A DNA stretch of 64,000 bases from the NCBI RefSeq assembly GCF_022539505.1, contig NC_061508.1, positions 340,021,484-340,085,483 on the forward strand, in the 5' to 3' direction. Each line of letters starts with the position of its first letter. Position 1 is the stretch's first letter. Positions 1-10,249 of the stretch are shown here, one piece after another. Both the position numbers and the translations under genes were made by a program. The notes under the pieces were generated by a model that did not search any database, had not been told where the DNA came from, and saw only the letters and a program-made list of their open reading frames with translations. Source of the DNA: Lolium rigidum (Eukaryota > Streptophyta > Magnoliopsida > Poales > Poaceae).

Positions 1-600
1 CATATAAATAGCCATAGCGGAATTTCCAGCTGCCATTTTTATGCATATGCCTCGGGTTATTATAGAACTTTCTTTAGTTGACCACTTTTCGAGATGAGCA
101 ACACAAGATTTTCGAAGAAATCGATCTTTACCTGCTGTTCTATTTTGACATATTTCTGCACTATTTGCATTTGCCCCTTAAATCTCTTGTTTTTAGTTAT
201 TTTGATCAAAGAGCTTTTTGAAGAGTTGCTACAGTAGCTAATGCTTTAATAAATGTTTGATATATGTTAGAACTGAATCCAAGTGGATTTGTTTATTTTG
301 ATTGTACTAATGCTGCTAATAGAGAATTGTGTTAAGTTTTGTATGAAGGAAGTTTTCAAGTGTAGGGAGAGAAGAATAATGTGATGAGATGAAGAATGGA
401 CAAAAGCTCAAGCTTCGGAATGCCCCTGCACCCCAAGAAATATTCAAAAGGTACAAGCTTCAAAGTTTGGGAATGGGCATCCCCTCTTCATCAACAAAGC
501 AATAGGTCATCTCTCTATGCGCTATATTTTTATTGCTTCATACACTATGCTAGAATTAGACAATTAGCCACTATCAAATATCACACCTTGGTCCCATCTT
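1..600 (+). repeat. 3' internal tail of an LTR element (fragment)
   Basis: This stretch resembles the stretch at about 38760-39080. Both have a GGAAGTTTTCAAG block, a run of purine-rich sequence, AAGCTT-containing phrases and a 'GGCATCCCC...TTCATC' phrase. At 38880-39080 this block lies between the 247-aa ORF and the 3' LTR of a Gypsy-like element, so I infer that 1-600 is a diverged copy of the same internal tail, entering the window from the left. The short open frame at 396-602 is not credible as a gene. Confidence 0.5.
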
Positions 601-2288
601 GATTTTCATACTAGATTTAATCAAGAGTTTTGTTCCTTGGATATATCTTAGAATAACCATACAAAAACCTTATACCTTTCGGGGGATTGCATTCTCAATA
701 AATTGGCAACAAACTTAATGTCAGGCCTGACGTATTTTGCAAGATAGCTTCGATGGTAGATATGGAACTTCAGCTCCATCTATCACTTCACCATATTCCC
801 ACCTTTTCAAGGATTGGTATCCCATATTAGGTATAATATGATCATATGTGTCTCTGATATTATAAATCTGTATTGAACTGATTCAATATCTCGGGATATA
901 TGAAGACTGATATACATTTATTCCCGGGGAACAAGCTCAAGTTAAAAAACTTTAGCACGATTTGGTTTAATCCAAATCTCCGCCTTAAAATGATTGTGTG
1001 TATCTCAAATGTCTCGCATAAAAACATTGATGATAAGATCATCAAGACCACTTAGGTGACGTAAAATCCAATTGAGAATTTATCCATTAGTACACATCAA
1101 CAATCATTGATATTAGAGTTACCCTTATCACGGAAGAAATTACACAGTCGGTTGTACCACATAATTATCTCCGACTACTTCAAGTCATACAATGACTCCA
1201 GAAGTTTCACACACACATGTTGCATTTACCTTTGGAATCAGAATATTAAGTCCTTCAAGATTTTAACATATAAATCCAGATCGAGTGACCCGGGGGAGTA
1301 TGTAGGCACTACTACATACATCAAACACATGGATATGTACTTCCAATGTCATTTAGTATCGAAACATAATTCCACTCATACCAAGATGGCATGCCACATC
1401 ATGACTGATGTCGGGTTTCTGCGAAAAAACCCTTGTGCTACAGAAGCCTCGCTTTATCACCACCTCATTCTCTCTTCCCTATAGAAGATACTTATGAGTA
1501 GAAGGTTTTACTATTGTAAATACATCTCTCTGATGAGCGAGCACTACTCTTTCTCAATTGCTTCCTTTCATTTTAACCAATATAAGTGCAACAACACTCT
1601 CCATGGATTTTGGTTCAGGGACCAAAAGGATTTTAGCAATTCCTAGGAAGATTTATATGTCAACATATGTAGACTTTCTCATATACGATTCTCATGAATC
1701 AATATCATTTGTGGAATTATCATTGTGCCTCTCAACTTGTTGTGACTTCCCATAACAACAGAGTCGGGACGTTTCGATGTCCCAGCACACAAAAAGGTGT
1801 GCACATCTGTGTTTGGGTCCTGGATGATACACATCCTACATGTGTCATTTAACCTTCGGTTGAACCACATTTAGTGATTGGGAGACCATCTTTTTTGTTC
1901 CAACGAAAATAAAGAGAACTTAGTCTCATATGATCAGAATTCCCCCCCCTCTTGCTCTGATATAAGAAGACGAGTGGTTTATTAGGTACCTCCACTCAAT
2001 CCGATACATGACCAAAATGCATGACACCTTTATCACTAGTAAATATATTGGCAGATTGTTTGCAATAAAAATGCAAATTTCTCATAACCTGAACCTGAAC
2101 CTCTAGTTCAGATTATTAAGTACGTGGATCAAATGGCTACAACATTTCTTAGCCATCTCTTGGCATTCTGTGTGGTGCACATCTCCTCCTAATGCCAGAG
2201 AATGCCCTTATTGCAAAAGCAATCAACGTACATGTTGCAAGCAATCATCGTACAGGTGCAAGGTCAAAGAAGGGGTGGGTACTAGCCC
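601..2288. other. Unassigned AT-rich degenerate sequence
   Basis: No credible gene was seen. Short open frames occur on both strands, none with a recognisable domain. Near 1953-1970 the minus strand reads TATCAGAGCAAGAG, which resembles the initiator-Met primer-binding site of Copia elements. The region may therefore be the decayed 5' part of a minus-strand Copia element, but no LTR pair or gag motif could be matched. Treat it as probable old repeat. Confidence 0.3.
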
Positions 2289-2767
2289 GTGACACAGAGT
2301 TTTAGGTATGAGGTGATGTGGCGACGTGCACCTGATTACAAGGAGATGTTGGAGTCAGCATGGGAGTCGAAGAGCGTCGGATCTCCATCCATGCAATCAA
2401 CATGGTCTAAGCTGGGTCGGATGGCATCAACGCTGAAGGACTGGAGCCGTATGACATTTGGCTCTATCCGTACGCAGATTCGAAAGTTGGAGAGATGGTT
2501 GTTCCACTTGCGGGATCAAGTTCCATCTGATGCGGCCATTACGGAGGAAAGTGATGTTGACCGAAAGCTATGTGAGTTGTTTGAATGGGAGGAGATCATG
2601 GCTCGGCAACGCTCGCGGGTAGAGTGGCTCAAAGAAGAAGACCGCAACACGGCGTTCTTTCATGCAAGAGCATCTGCACGCAAACGTACTAATAAAATTA
2701 TCTTTTGGTACGTGAGGATGGCTCTAAGTGTGAAGCTCAAGGATAGATTAAAGGTATGGTTCATGAG
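2289..2767 (+). pseudogene. LINE (non-LTR retrotransposon) ORF2 fragment
   Basis: The translated stretch carries the linker that in plant L1-type LINEs lies between the endonuclease and the reverse transcriptase: a tryptophan-rich helix (SMQSTWSKLGRM, LKDWSRMTFGSIR) followed by SRVEWLKEEDRNTAFFHARA and SARKRTNKI. After about position 2705 the expected reading (VREDGSKCEAQG then IKGMVHE) continues in another frame and contains a stop, so it is broken. Endonuclease and polymerase catalytic motifs are absent. Similarity runs right up to 2767, where the Copia LTR begins with TGTAAGGG. The LINE is therefore the target that Copia inserted into, and the rest of ORF2 would be expected beyond the Copia 3' LTR, which this window does not show. 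Confidence 0.75.
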
Positions 2768-4331
2768 TGTAAGGGTATATTGCCCCTATGTGTGGTTTTG
2801 GTAATTAGTGAAAACCCCTATAGAATAATGTTTTCATTGAGTTTATATGAAGGAATATTCCATAGGTACTACTTGTACTCCATGTGTTGGATTCAAGTAT
2901 GGATGACATGAACATAAAGATATACCTTGTGTATTGGCATCAAGATCATCGATTTGAAGATATATATGTGATATGATCAAGAAGAAGAAATGAAGATGGA
3001 GTTCTTATATATGTGGAACTCAATATTAGCCATGCTCTAGCTTATGTGATAAGCAACAAATGATCAAGATCTTGAGTGCTTAATTCCAAGTGAAGAATTC
3101 AAGTTATGGCTCTAAGTCGGTGTCATGATAGTCTCATAAGTTGAGCTATGGTTGACTAATATTTAGAGCATGCAAACAAATGAAGAATTCTATATACACC
3201 TCAAGATAGTATGATAGAGCATGAGAAGATACAAGGTTGACCAATACAAAGAGTGAAGAATAGATTCAAGTTTGGTCAACACATGAAGCATGAAGAATGT
3301 GCCACGAGAATTCATGTGGTATGGTAAGCCGTGTCAATTATGCTTTATGAATTAACCCATCATATAGGTTCCCTTGTGTTGTCTATGTGGGTTAGGTATC
3401 TTTCCATGGGCATGCATCAAAATCGAGATCTTGTATAGCCCATGAGAGGATGACGTCAAGTGGTGATCGTCATCAAGGTTGAGTTGCGCAAGTTCAAGTT
3501 GAGCATCTCAAGAGGATCATATGCTTGAAGCTTGCCGTCCATTTGGTGATAATGAACATGTGAAGATGTGCATCAATGGAGCTTTCCCATCATGGTGTAT
3601 GGGGGAGCATTTGTGAGTCTTCACAAAGCAGCAATGATCAAGTGAGCCATTCCGGCTTGAGTGGAGCTTGAAGAGTTATCATCAAGATCAAGCGGGATGC
3701 GTAAGGCAAAGGTATGGCCTTGATAGGTTTTCCTTTTACCGGTCTGAAGGTGGTTGTTGAGAGACCGGGTTATAGGATAGATAGCCGCACTATCAAGAGG
3801 GGCTTTCGGTTGGGTAACTTGATCGCATCGTCCCCGGGAGCTCAACCCTTTGCATGCTTTGCATTCCATAAATCTTTTTGCTTCTTGGTGTTTCTCTGTC
3901 TGAGGTTCTTGAGCTTGTTGCTATCTTTACAACAAACCCAAGTTCATCGAAAACAGAATTCGTATGCATCTTCTATTGTGTTTTCATGGTTGGAGGTTTT
4001 ACCGGTTTGATGTTTTTAAAGATAGGAAAAACCTTTTATATTATGTTTCTTACTCAATGGTTGGACTATGATGTTTCTAAGAATAATGTTGTAGGCCTCG
4101 TTGCCGTGATTCCAACGAGCCCAAGATCATCGAAATCGGAGTCCGGATGCAAAAGTTATCGCAGTTTCGGTACACAGCCCGGTCCACCGAGTGCTGTTAC
4201 CGGGTAGGTCGGTAGCCAGCTCGGCAGGACCGGGTCCAGTACCGGGTGGCTCGATTCTGCCCCCCCCCCCCAAACGGTCATATTTTGATGGGCTATAAAA
4301 GGGGCCTTCTTCCCCATTGTTCTTAGGGTTC
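2768..4331 (+). repeat. Copia 5' LTR, first part
   Basis: This part starts with TG at 2768 directly after the LINE fragment. It has an AT-rich upstream portion, then GC-rich sequence and TATAAAAGG at 4296-4304, a likely LTR promoter TATA box. It stops at 4331 with GGTTC, the target duplicated by the nested Gypsy element. A poly-C run (4260-4270) lies just upstream of the TATA box. The rest of the LTR resumes after 11424. Confidence 0.85.
4296..4304 (+). promoter_or_regulatory. Putative TATA box of the Copia LTR
   Basis: TATAAAAGG lies inside the 5' LTR about 36 bp upstream of the nested insertion. Position and strand fit the U3/R promoter of the element. The Gypsy insertion just downstream would separate this promoter from the gag region. 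Confidence 0.5.
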
Positions 4332-4532
4332 TGTTATCACCAGAATTTGACCGAGTCAGAGGTGGGCCGCGATTGAGATGGACGTGAAGAATCTATTTGG
4401 AAGAAATATGTGAATCTGCCTTTATACGCAGAGTTTGGGCTAGTTAGCCCGTGTATCTTAATTTAGTAGGTTATGTATCGGTTTAGGAGATAGAGTTTTA
4501 CCCGTGCACGGTAGTGCACGCCCACATTAGAA

Positions 4533-4541
4533 AGTCCCCTG
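4533..4541 (+). promoter_or_regulatory. Putative TATA box of the Tat-like LTR
   Basis: CTATAAATA precedes the hairpin-rich leader. The same box occurs at the matching place in the 3' LTR (about 10463). It is the best candidate for the LTR core promoter. Confidence 0.55.
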
Positions 4542-4658
4542 GACTATAAATATGTATCTAGGGTTTATGGAATAAACAACAACCAACGTTCAACCACAAA
4601 AAAATCTCGGCGCATCGCCAACTCCTTCGTCTCGAGGGTTTCTACCGGTAAGCACCAT

Positions 4659-4691
4659 GCTGCCTAGATCGCATCTTGCGATCTAGGCAGC
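4659..4691 (+). other. Perfect 15-bp stem-loop in LTR
   Basis: The left arm GCTGCCTAGATCGCA and right arm TGCGATCTAGGCAGC are exact reverse complements separated by the loop TCT. The copy in the 3' LTR (10579-10611) is unchanged. The element sits just after a CCGGTAAGC phrase that resembles a splice donor, in what should be the transcribed leader. Confidence 0.85.
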
Positions 4692-4830
4692 GTAATGCCT
4701 ATCCCCGTTGTTCATGCGTTGCTCGTACTGAAGCCTTTTTGATGGCGAGCGACGTAGTTATCTTAGACATGTTAGGGTTAGCATTGTTCTTCGAATTACA
4801 TGCTTTCGTAGTGCAACCCTTGCATGTCTA

Positions 4831-4865
4831 GCCGCCCTTACACCTATCTTAGGTGTAGGGGCGGC
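4831..4865 (+). other. 16-bp stem-loop in LTR, TCT loop
   Basis: The left arm GCCGCCCTTACACCTA pairs with TAGGTGTAGGGGCGGC with one T:G position, which would be a G-U pair in RNA. The loop is TCT, as in the neighbouring hairpin. The 3' LTR copy is at 10751-10785. Confidence 0.8.
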
Positions 4866-5558
4866 ACCCCGCTTGATCATAGTTTAGTAGATCTGATCCG
4901 TTACGGTTGCTCCTTGTTTCATCAAGGATTAGTTTAACATCCGAAATAGTTAGGCCTTACAAAGGGTTGGAGGATCCAGCGGCGTGTAGGGTGGCGTTTG
5001 CTAGCCCTAGAAAGGATGTTCCGGGGATCAACCTCGTGTTGGTTTTTAGGCCCTGTCTAGGATCGGCTTACGGTCACCGTGCGCGAGCGCGAGGCCCAAT
5101 CGTGAGTAGGATGATCCGATTATGCGGTGAAAACCCTAAATCGTTGTAGATCTCATTAGCTTTATCTTGATCAAGCGGGACCACCATATATTCGGACACC
5201 TTGTCCGAATCATGGGTGGATCGGCTCTTTGAGCCGATTCACGAGATAACTCGAGAGCCGATCGAGGCTCGTATTTAACGTTTACGTGTGTGCCCTGCAG
5301 GAAACTAAGCGAGGCATCATCCATACCTTCCTGACCATGTATAGGTCAGGTGGCACGCCCTTGTGATAAGCATCGGACGTGCGACCAGGAGGCTTTGCGG
5401 GCCGTCGCTCTGAGGGACTGGGGCCAGCCGCAGCCCTAGTTGTTCCCGGCTCTACCGTGTTGACCGTCTCCGCCCGCCGGGGGTTTCGACGTCAACACAT
5501 TCTGGCACGCCCGGTGGGACCATCTTCCACATCCACCGCATCGCCATCTACACCTGAG

Positions 5559-8339
5559 ATGGCGGAAAGCACTCCGGTCAAGTACGAGGATCTGCCTGAT
5601 GAGCTCAAGAAGAAGCATGACGAGATCAAGGCGGTCCTCGAAGCCGAACTCATCGGCTCTTTCCACCGAACCCGCTCCCATGGCGTCAGGTGGAAGGGTT
5701 TCACACCCGAAGGCGCACTCGATGGAGTGGACCTGTCCGCCCCGTCAGAAGAACGCACCAGGTCGCTGCGGCAGGAGATCAACTACATGGTGGCTCATTC
5801 GCTTCACCGCCACTCTGAGAGCCTGGTGAACACTTTAGAGCGTGTCGCTCTGCGCGTGGTCCAGGAAATCATGAGCCACCGGTATTCTCCGTCGGGACCA
5901 GCTCTGGGGACTTTCAAGGGAGAGATGCCGCTCCAGCCCCAGCCGTTCGCATGGGCAGCACCGGAACTGCCGAACTCATCGGCATACGTCGTCTACAAGA
6001 TTGGTGGTGATCCTAGTGACTACCATTTCCTACCTGAGGCACCCAAGGAGATCCCGCACGGATACGCGTGCGCGTACGTACCGGACTGCAACACCTGGGC
6101 ACTCTCGAACCAGGCTGCCATATCGGGGGCCTCCGGAACGGCGGGAGGAACGTCGGGAGCCGATCCTCGAGAAGCAATCGTGGCTAGCTAAGTACGCCAC
6201 TCCGACAAACCTCCGGAGCCCAGCTCCTGCGGTTGGCTCGGAACCGGAAAAACAAGCATGGCTGGTTAAGTATGCCACCCCGGCGAATCTTCGGGGTTCG
6301 ACACCTTCAGCCATCACGGCGGATCAGATTTGTGCAATCTCGAAAGATCGGTTTGGCATGATGCCGAAAAGGAAGACGTTCGGCTACACCAAGCCGTACC
6401 CCAACGACTACGAACTGATCCCGCTACCACCCAAATATCGGCTCCCGGACTTCACAAAGTTTAGTGGATCAGATGGTTCCAGCTCCATCGAGCATGTGAG
6501 CCGATATTTGGCACAGCTGGGCACGATCTCAGCATCAGACGAGTTGCGTGTGAGGTTCTTTGCACGGTCCCTCACGGGATCGGCTTTCGGGTGGTACACA
6601 TCGCTGCCACCGAACTCCATTCGGACTTGGAAGCGGTTGGAAGAACAGTTCCATGAGCGAGTATCACTCGGAGGCTTCCGATGTTGGTATTGCCGATCTA
6701 GCGCAAGTACGACGAAGCGCGGGGAGACGAGTGTCGGAATACGTCCAGCGCTTCGGGACCATTAGGAACCGATGCTTTTCGGCTCATATAAGTGAAAAGA
6801 AGCGATCGAGTTGGCGGTGGTGGGTCTCTCATCATCGATTAAGGACGTGGCCTCCCAAGCGAGACTACCCTTCATTGGCGCACATGGTGCGAAGGCTGTC
6901 AGCATATGAGCAGCGCCACCCAGATGTTTACCAGGACAAATTCAAGCGTGCGGTGACCCTGGTTGAGGCAGACGAGGATGAAGGTGCTGCGGGAGATCGA
7001 GAGATAGCAGTGGCTGAATGGACTCGAGCGACAGGCCCCATGACCTGCAAATGGGTGAAGCCACAAGGCCCTCCAAAAGGGTTCGACTTCGACGTGACCA
7101 AGACGGAGCAGATTTTTGATCTCTTACTCACGGAGAAGCATATAAAGGTACCCGAAGGCCACAAGTTCCCCACGGTACAAGAGCTGAACGGAAAGCCATA
7201 CTGCAAGTGGCATAACACGTTCACCCACACCACCAACGACTACAGGGTGTGGCGGCAGCAGATCCAAATGGCGATAGAAAACGGACGGTTAATTTTCAAC
7301 CAGTACGCCATGAAGGTCGACACACACCCCTTCCCCGCCGTTAACATGGTGGAGTATTCTTACCATGAAGGTTGCCGGCCCGGGGTCTTCGTTCAGCATC
7401 AACATGGTAGGATCTGGACACCACGCCGGCAAGGATGGAGATGAGGGCAGCTGCTCTCATAGCAAAGATACGAGAGGAAGCCGCTCCACGCGATCGGCTC
7501 CGCCAAGATGTCAAGCGCTACGTAACAGAGGGAGAAGTGAAGAACATAAGATATCAGCGACCTCTCTCTGACCACCTCCTCAACAAGTATGTGAGTCAGT
7601 ATGACCAACGCCGACGGTCCAGCGATGATGATGAAAGAGATCGTCTGGCTAGAGAAGCCAGAAGACATCGTCGGCATAATCGCGATGAGGAGGAGCACGA
7701 GCGTTGTGCCAAGGGAAAGGCAAGGGAGCGAGACGACGAGTACAGAGCCTCGGGATTGTCCCTTCTTCGGACACTCGCTGGGATTCAGGAATGAGCCGAT
7801 TGCCAACAATCGGCAATTGCCCGGAATGCAACCGGAAGAAGAAGGAGGCAGCCAATGTGTCCGTGTTCGAGCGCTTAGGGCCTCTCCCACCACAAAGCAA
7901 ACGCGCTGAGTCCCCTCGATGGGAAGATCTCGAGGATTCAGAAAACGAGGGACAAGAAGAAGAAGAAGACAGGTACCACCGGCCAAGGTGGTGCCCTGAC
8001 GGACTCAGCCGTTCCCAGAAACGCAGGGTTCAGCGATTGCGCGGCCTGGAGGAAGCCGAGAGGTTATACTTGCATACATTGAGGAAGGCAAGGCCTGATC
8101 TGGCTTCGAAGGTTCAGCGAACCCTGGATGAAGAGGGTCGTCCACAAAGAAAAGAGTGGCGCCCCAAGCAGAGGAAAGCCGATGATGAGACATCGGCTGG
8201 CACAAACATGGTGCTCGTCCTTCCGACGAAGCTTAGTGCTCCACGTTTATACGATGCACTCAAGGTGGACGACAGCAAGCGCACCAACATGATAAAGTCA
8301 GAGATTGGGCTGGTTTTATCTACCGGCCTGAACGATTAG
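5559..8339 (+). pseudogene. Gypsy (Tat-like) gag relic, frameshifted
   Basis: The start ATG is at 5559 (MAESTPVKYEDLPDELKKKH). The first segment runs to a stop at 6191. The reading continues in a second frame with a twice-repeated phrase (SWLAKYATP, AWLVKYATP) and the retrotransposon gag core: PKYRLPDFTKFSGSDG, RFFARSLTGSAFGWYTSLP, RLEEQFHERV. A third frame carries ADLAQVRRSAGRRVSEYVQR and later GKPYCKWHNTFTHTTNDYRV. Others carry basic and acidic linkers ending with CPEC and WCPDGLSRSQKRRVQRL, known from grass Tat-type Gypsy polyproteins just upstream of protease. At least four frame changes break it. The polyprotein would normally run on into protease and reverse transcriptase, but here it stops at 8339 (TNMVLVLPTKLSAP), so pol is missing rather than merely mutated. 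Confidence 0.85.
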
Positions 8340-9524
8340 CAAGAGCACGTCAATAAGCAAACGTGGCGAGGCTGATCCTTGTGATCGGCCCCAAAAAATT
8401 TATGAAGGGACATTACAAAACCTTCACCGAGCAAGCAATGTGGAGGCCGATTCCAGCAATCGGCTAAAATTATCCTCACCATCCATTCTGCCTGGGTTCA
8501 ACATGTTATCCAACAGAGCCGATACCATCAAATCTCTTGACAGAATCGGCTCGGGGGGGGCACCCAGGTGGATAAAACACGAGGATATGCAGTAGAAGTG
8601 TCTCATCCTTTGGTGATGGGTATTAAAGTATGGGGGCCGACGCATAAATCGGCCGTAAAAATTCAAAAATTCAAAAAATTCGAAGATTTTGAGCATAGCC
8701 GATGCAGCAGACATCGACTTAAGGATATGAAAGCCGATGCATGGCCATCGACTCAAGAGGAATAACTGGTACGTTCAGAGGGTCAATGGAGCACGAAGGG
8801 AGATTTTAATGGAAGAACTCCTCAATGGAGTAGTTTAAGGGCTCGGATCCTCTCTTCAAGAACAATGCCAAGATCAGCCTGGACGTGCAAATCAGGGTAA
8901 GGAAGGAGCTGATCTGACCTGCAAGGCGCAAGAAGTAGATTGAAGAAGCTCGGGGGGCAGCTCACCCTGAAGGTTCTCTGCTTTGGGGCTACGTCATGAT
9001 TTGAGGCTAATGTCGGCACACGTGGCTGATTCGCCTTGATTAAGGCTCGGGGGGCAGCTCGCTCTGAAGGTCTTTGCTCTGGGGAGCCGATTTGGTTGGA
9101 ATCGGCTAGCCCTACGGCACAACTGGTCTGGAGAATGGTGTTCTGTTACGGAGTCATCGGTTTGAGCATCCAAGACAGTTCCAGGGCTCTTTTAAAGACG
9201 CCTGCTCAAGATCAAGTCGCCAGCTTACTAAGATCGGCTGTGCCATCGTCATCGGCAGAGCTGGTTAGCTTGGAGGGATGGCTAAATTGGCCTGTCTCGT
9301 AGATTATCGTGAAACTGATGCGTTACCATCGGTCACTAAGCATGGATTAGGCCAGCAATCGACAAACTCAGCATGAAAGGAATCGACGAAATCAAGTTAA
9401 GGGAAATTCTTCATTAGTATTGGGATTTCTTACAATGGAGAGCCGATTGCTCAAGGAAGGAAGAACAAAGGAAGGGTCTACTGACCAATCTACTACTGCT
9501 AAGCCTATACTAGTAGATCCTAAT
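8340..9524 (+). other. Non-coding internal region of the Tat-like element
   Basis: No gene is seen. The stretch has many ATCGGC/GCCGAT words and three CGG(CT)CGGGGGG-like phrases (near 8548, 8948 and 9045). It replaces the position where pol should lie. It is probably filler of a non-autonomous derivative. Confidence 0.6.
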
Positions 9525-9971
9525 CTACGGGCCATCACTGCCCTCATCGTCATCCTCAGAACTCTCATCGGCACTGCTGCCGATGGGCTCCCCGTCGCTA
9601 CTCCCGTAGCCCTCCACGGGGGCTTCATCCCCGTCTTCATCGTCGCTGCTGTCGTCGTCCCACCACATGCGGAGGCGTTTCGCCGGCGGGTAGCCCTCGA
9701 GGGAGTCGTCGTCGTCGTCTTCCTCTTCCTCTTCTTCAGAGGTGGGGCAGCCGTCCCAGGAGAACTGGTCGTCCTCGCTTTTGGACTCCAGTTCCCCGTC
9801 GGCGAGGAACTGAAGATCTTCATCCCCGCTGGTCAAGGACTTGTCGTCCTCGGACCAAATGGAGGAGGCGTGGCTCTCCTCGTCCCATTCTTCTGGGGCA
9901 CGGATTTCCGGCAGCGTCTCGCGGGAGGAGTCGGACCCGTAGGAAAGCTCGGAGGAGGAGGAAGAAGACAT
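9525..9971 (-). CDS. Acidic antisense ORF (aORF) of Tat-like Gypsy element, 148 aa
   Basis: On the strand opposite to gag, a 148-aa frame starts MSSSSSSELSYGSDSSRE and ends DEGSDGP. It is strongly acidic: runs of Glu, Asp and Ser include a stretch of six Glu then five Asp, and it has one short basic patch (PPAKRLRMWW). A TTTATTTAA box lies about 70 nt upstream of the ATG on the same strand (10040-10048). No enzyme motif is visible, and the function is unknown. Antisense ORFs between pol and the 3' LTR are known from plant Tat-lineage elements, so position and orientation fit. The composition suggests an acidic nuclear or chromatin-binding protein, but that is inference. The open frame on the plus strand at 9420-10034 is a shadow of this GC-rich ORF. 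Confidence 0.6.
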   Translation of the reverse strand: MSSSSSSELSYGSDSSRETLPEIRAPEEWDEESHASSIWSEDDKSLTSGDEDLQFLADGELESKSEDDQFSWDGCPTSEEEEEEDDDDDSLEGYPPAKRLRMWWDDDSSDDEDGDEAPVEGYGSSDGEPIGSSADESSEDDDEGSDGP

Positions 9972-10039
9972 GGTGGCACAGAGGGTTTTTTGGTGCTAAT
10001 GCGAGGAGGACGAAGGAGACGCAAAACTGTTTAGAACGG

Positions 10040-10048
10040 TTAAATAAA
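10040..10048 (-). promoter_or_regulatory. TATA-like box for the antisense ORF
   Basis: On the minus strand the sequence reads CCTTTATTTAACCG, about 70 nt before the ATG of the acidic antisense ORF. It would allow transcription independent of the LTR. It is seen in sequence only; activity is unproven. Confidence 0.4.
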
Positions 10049-10249
10049 GGGGATATGAGAGAGATTCAATGCCACAGCAGTTTCCGAGGAGATGTTGCCC
10101 AACAGGAAAGTTTTGCGGCCACGTGGAGAAGTGGAAGGGGCAAGGCATCATGATGAGGATTCTGCGGCAGTTTTGCTCTGCCACGACATGACCCGACGGG
10201 AGAAGAGCATAATGATTTTGGAAATGTCATTTCCAAAACCAGGGGGGCA

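Larger units (their letters stand above)
4332..5497 (+). repeat. Tat-like Gypsy 5' LTR (hairpin-rich)
   Basis: This LTR has TG...CA ends and is nearly identical to the 3' LTR. It contains a CTATAAATA box at 4533-4541 and, downstream of it, four stem-loops with three-nucleotide loops at 4659-4691, 4831-4865, 5190-5210 and 5218-5240. All four are also present in the 3' LTR, 5920 bp further on. Lying downstream of the TATA box, they would be part of the element RNA. Confidence 0.9.

Noticed and set aside
396..602. 68-aa frame near the left edge as a gene
   Set aside because: It lies in a stretch matching the non-coding tail of an LTR element and has no domain.
4260..4270. Poly-C run as a functional element
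   Set aside because: A homopolymer of this sort is prone to sequencing error, and nothing nearby supports a role.
9420..10034. 204-aa plus-strand open frame
   Set aside because: It is the complement of the acidic antisense ORF. Its Val/Gly/Phe-rich composition is what reversed GAA/GAC/TCC codons give.
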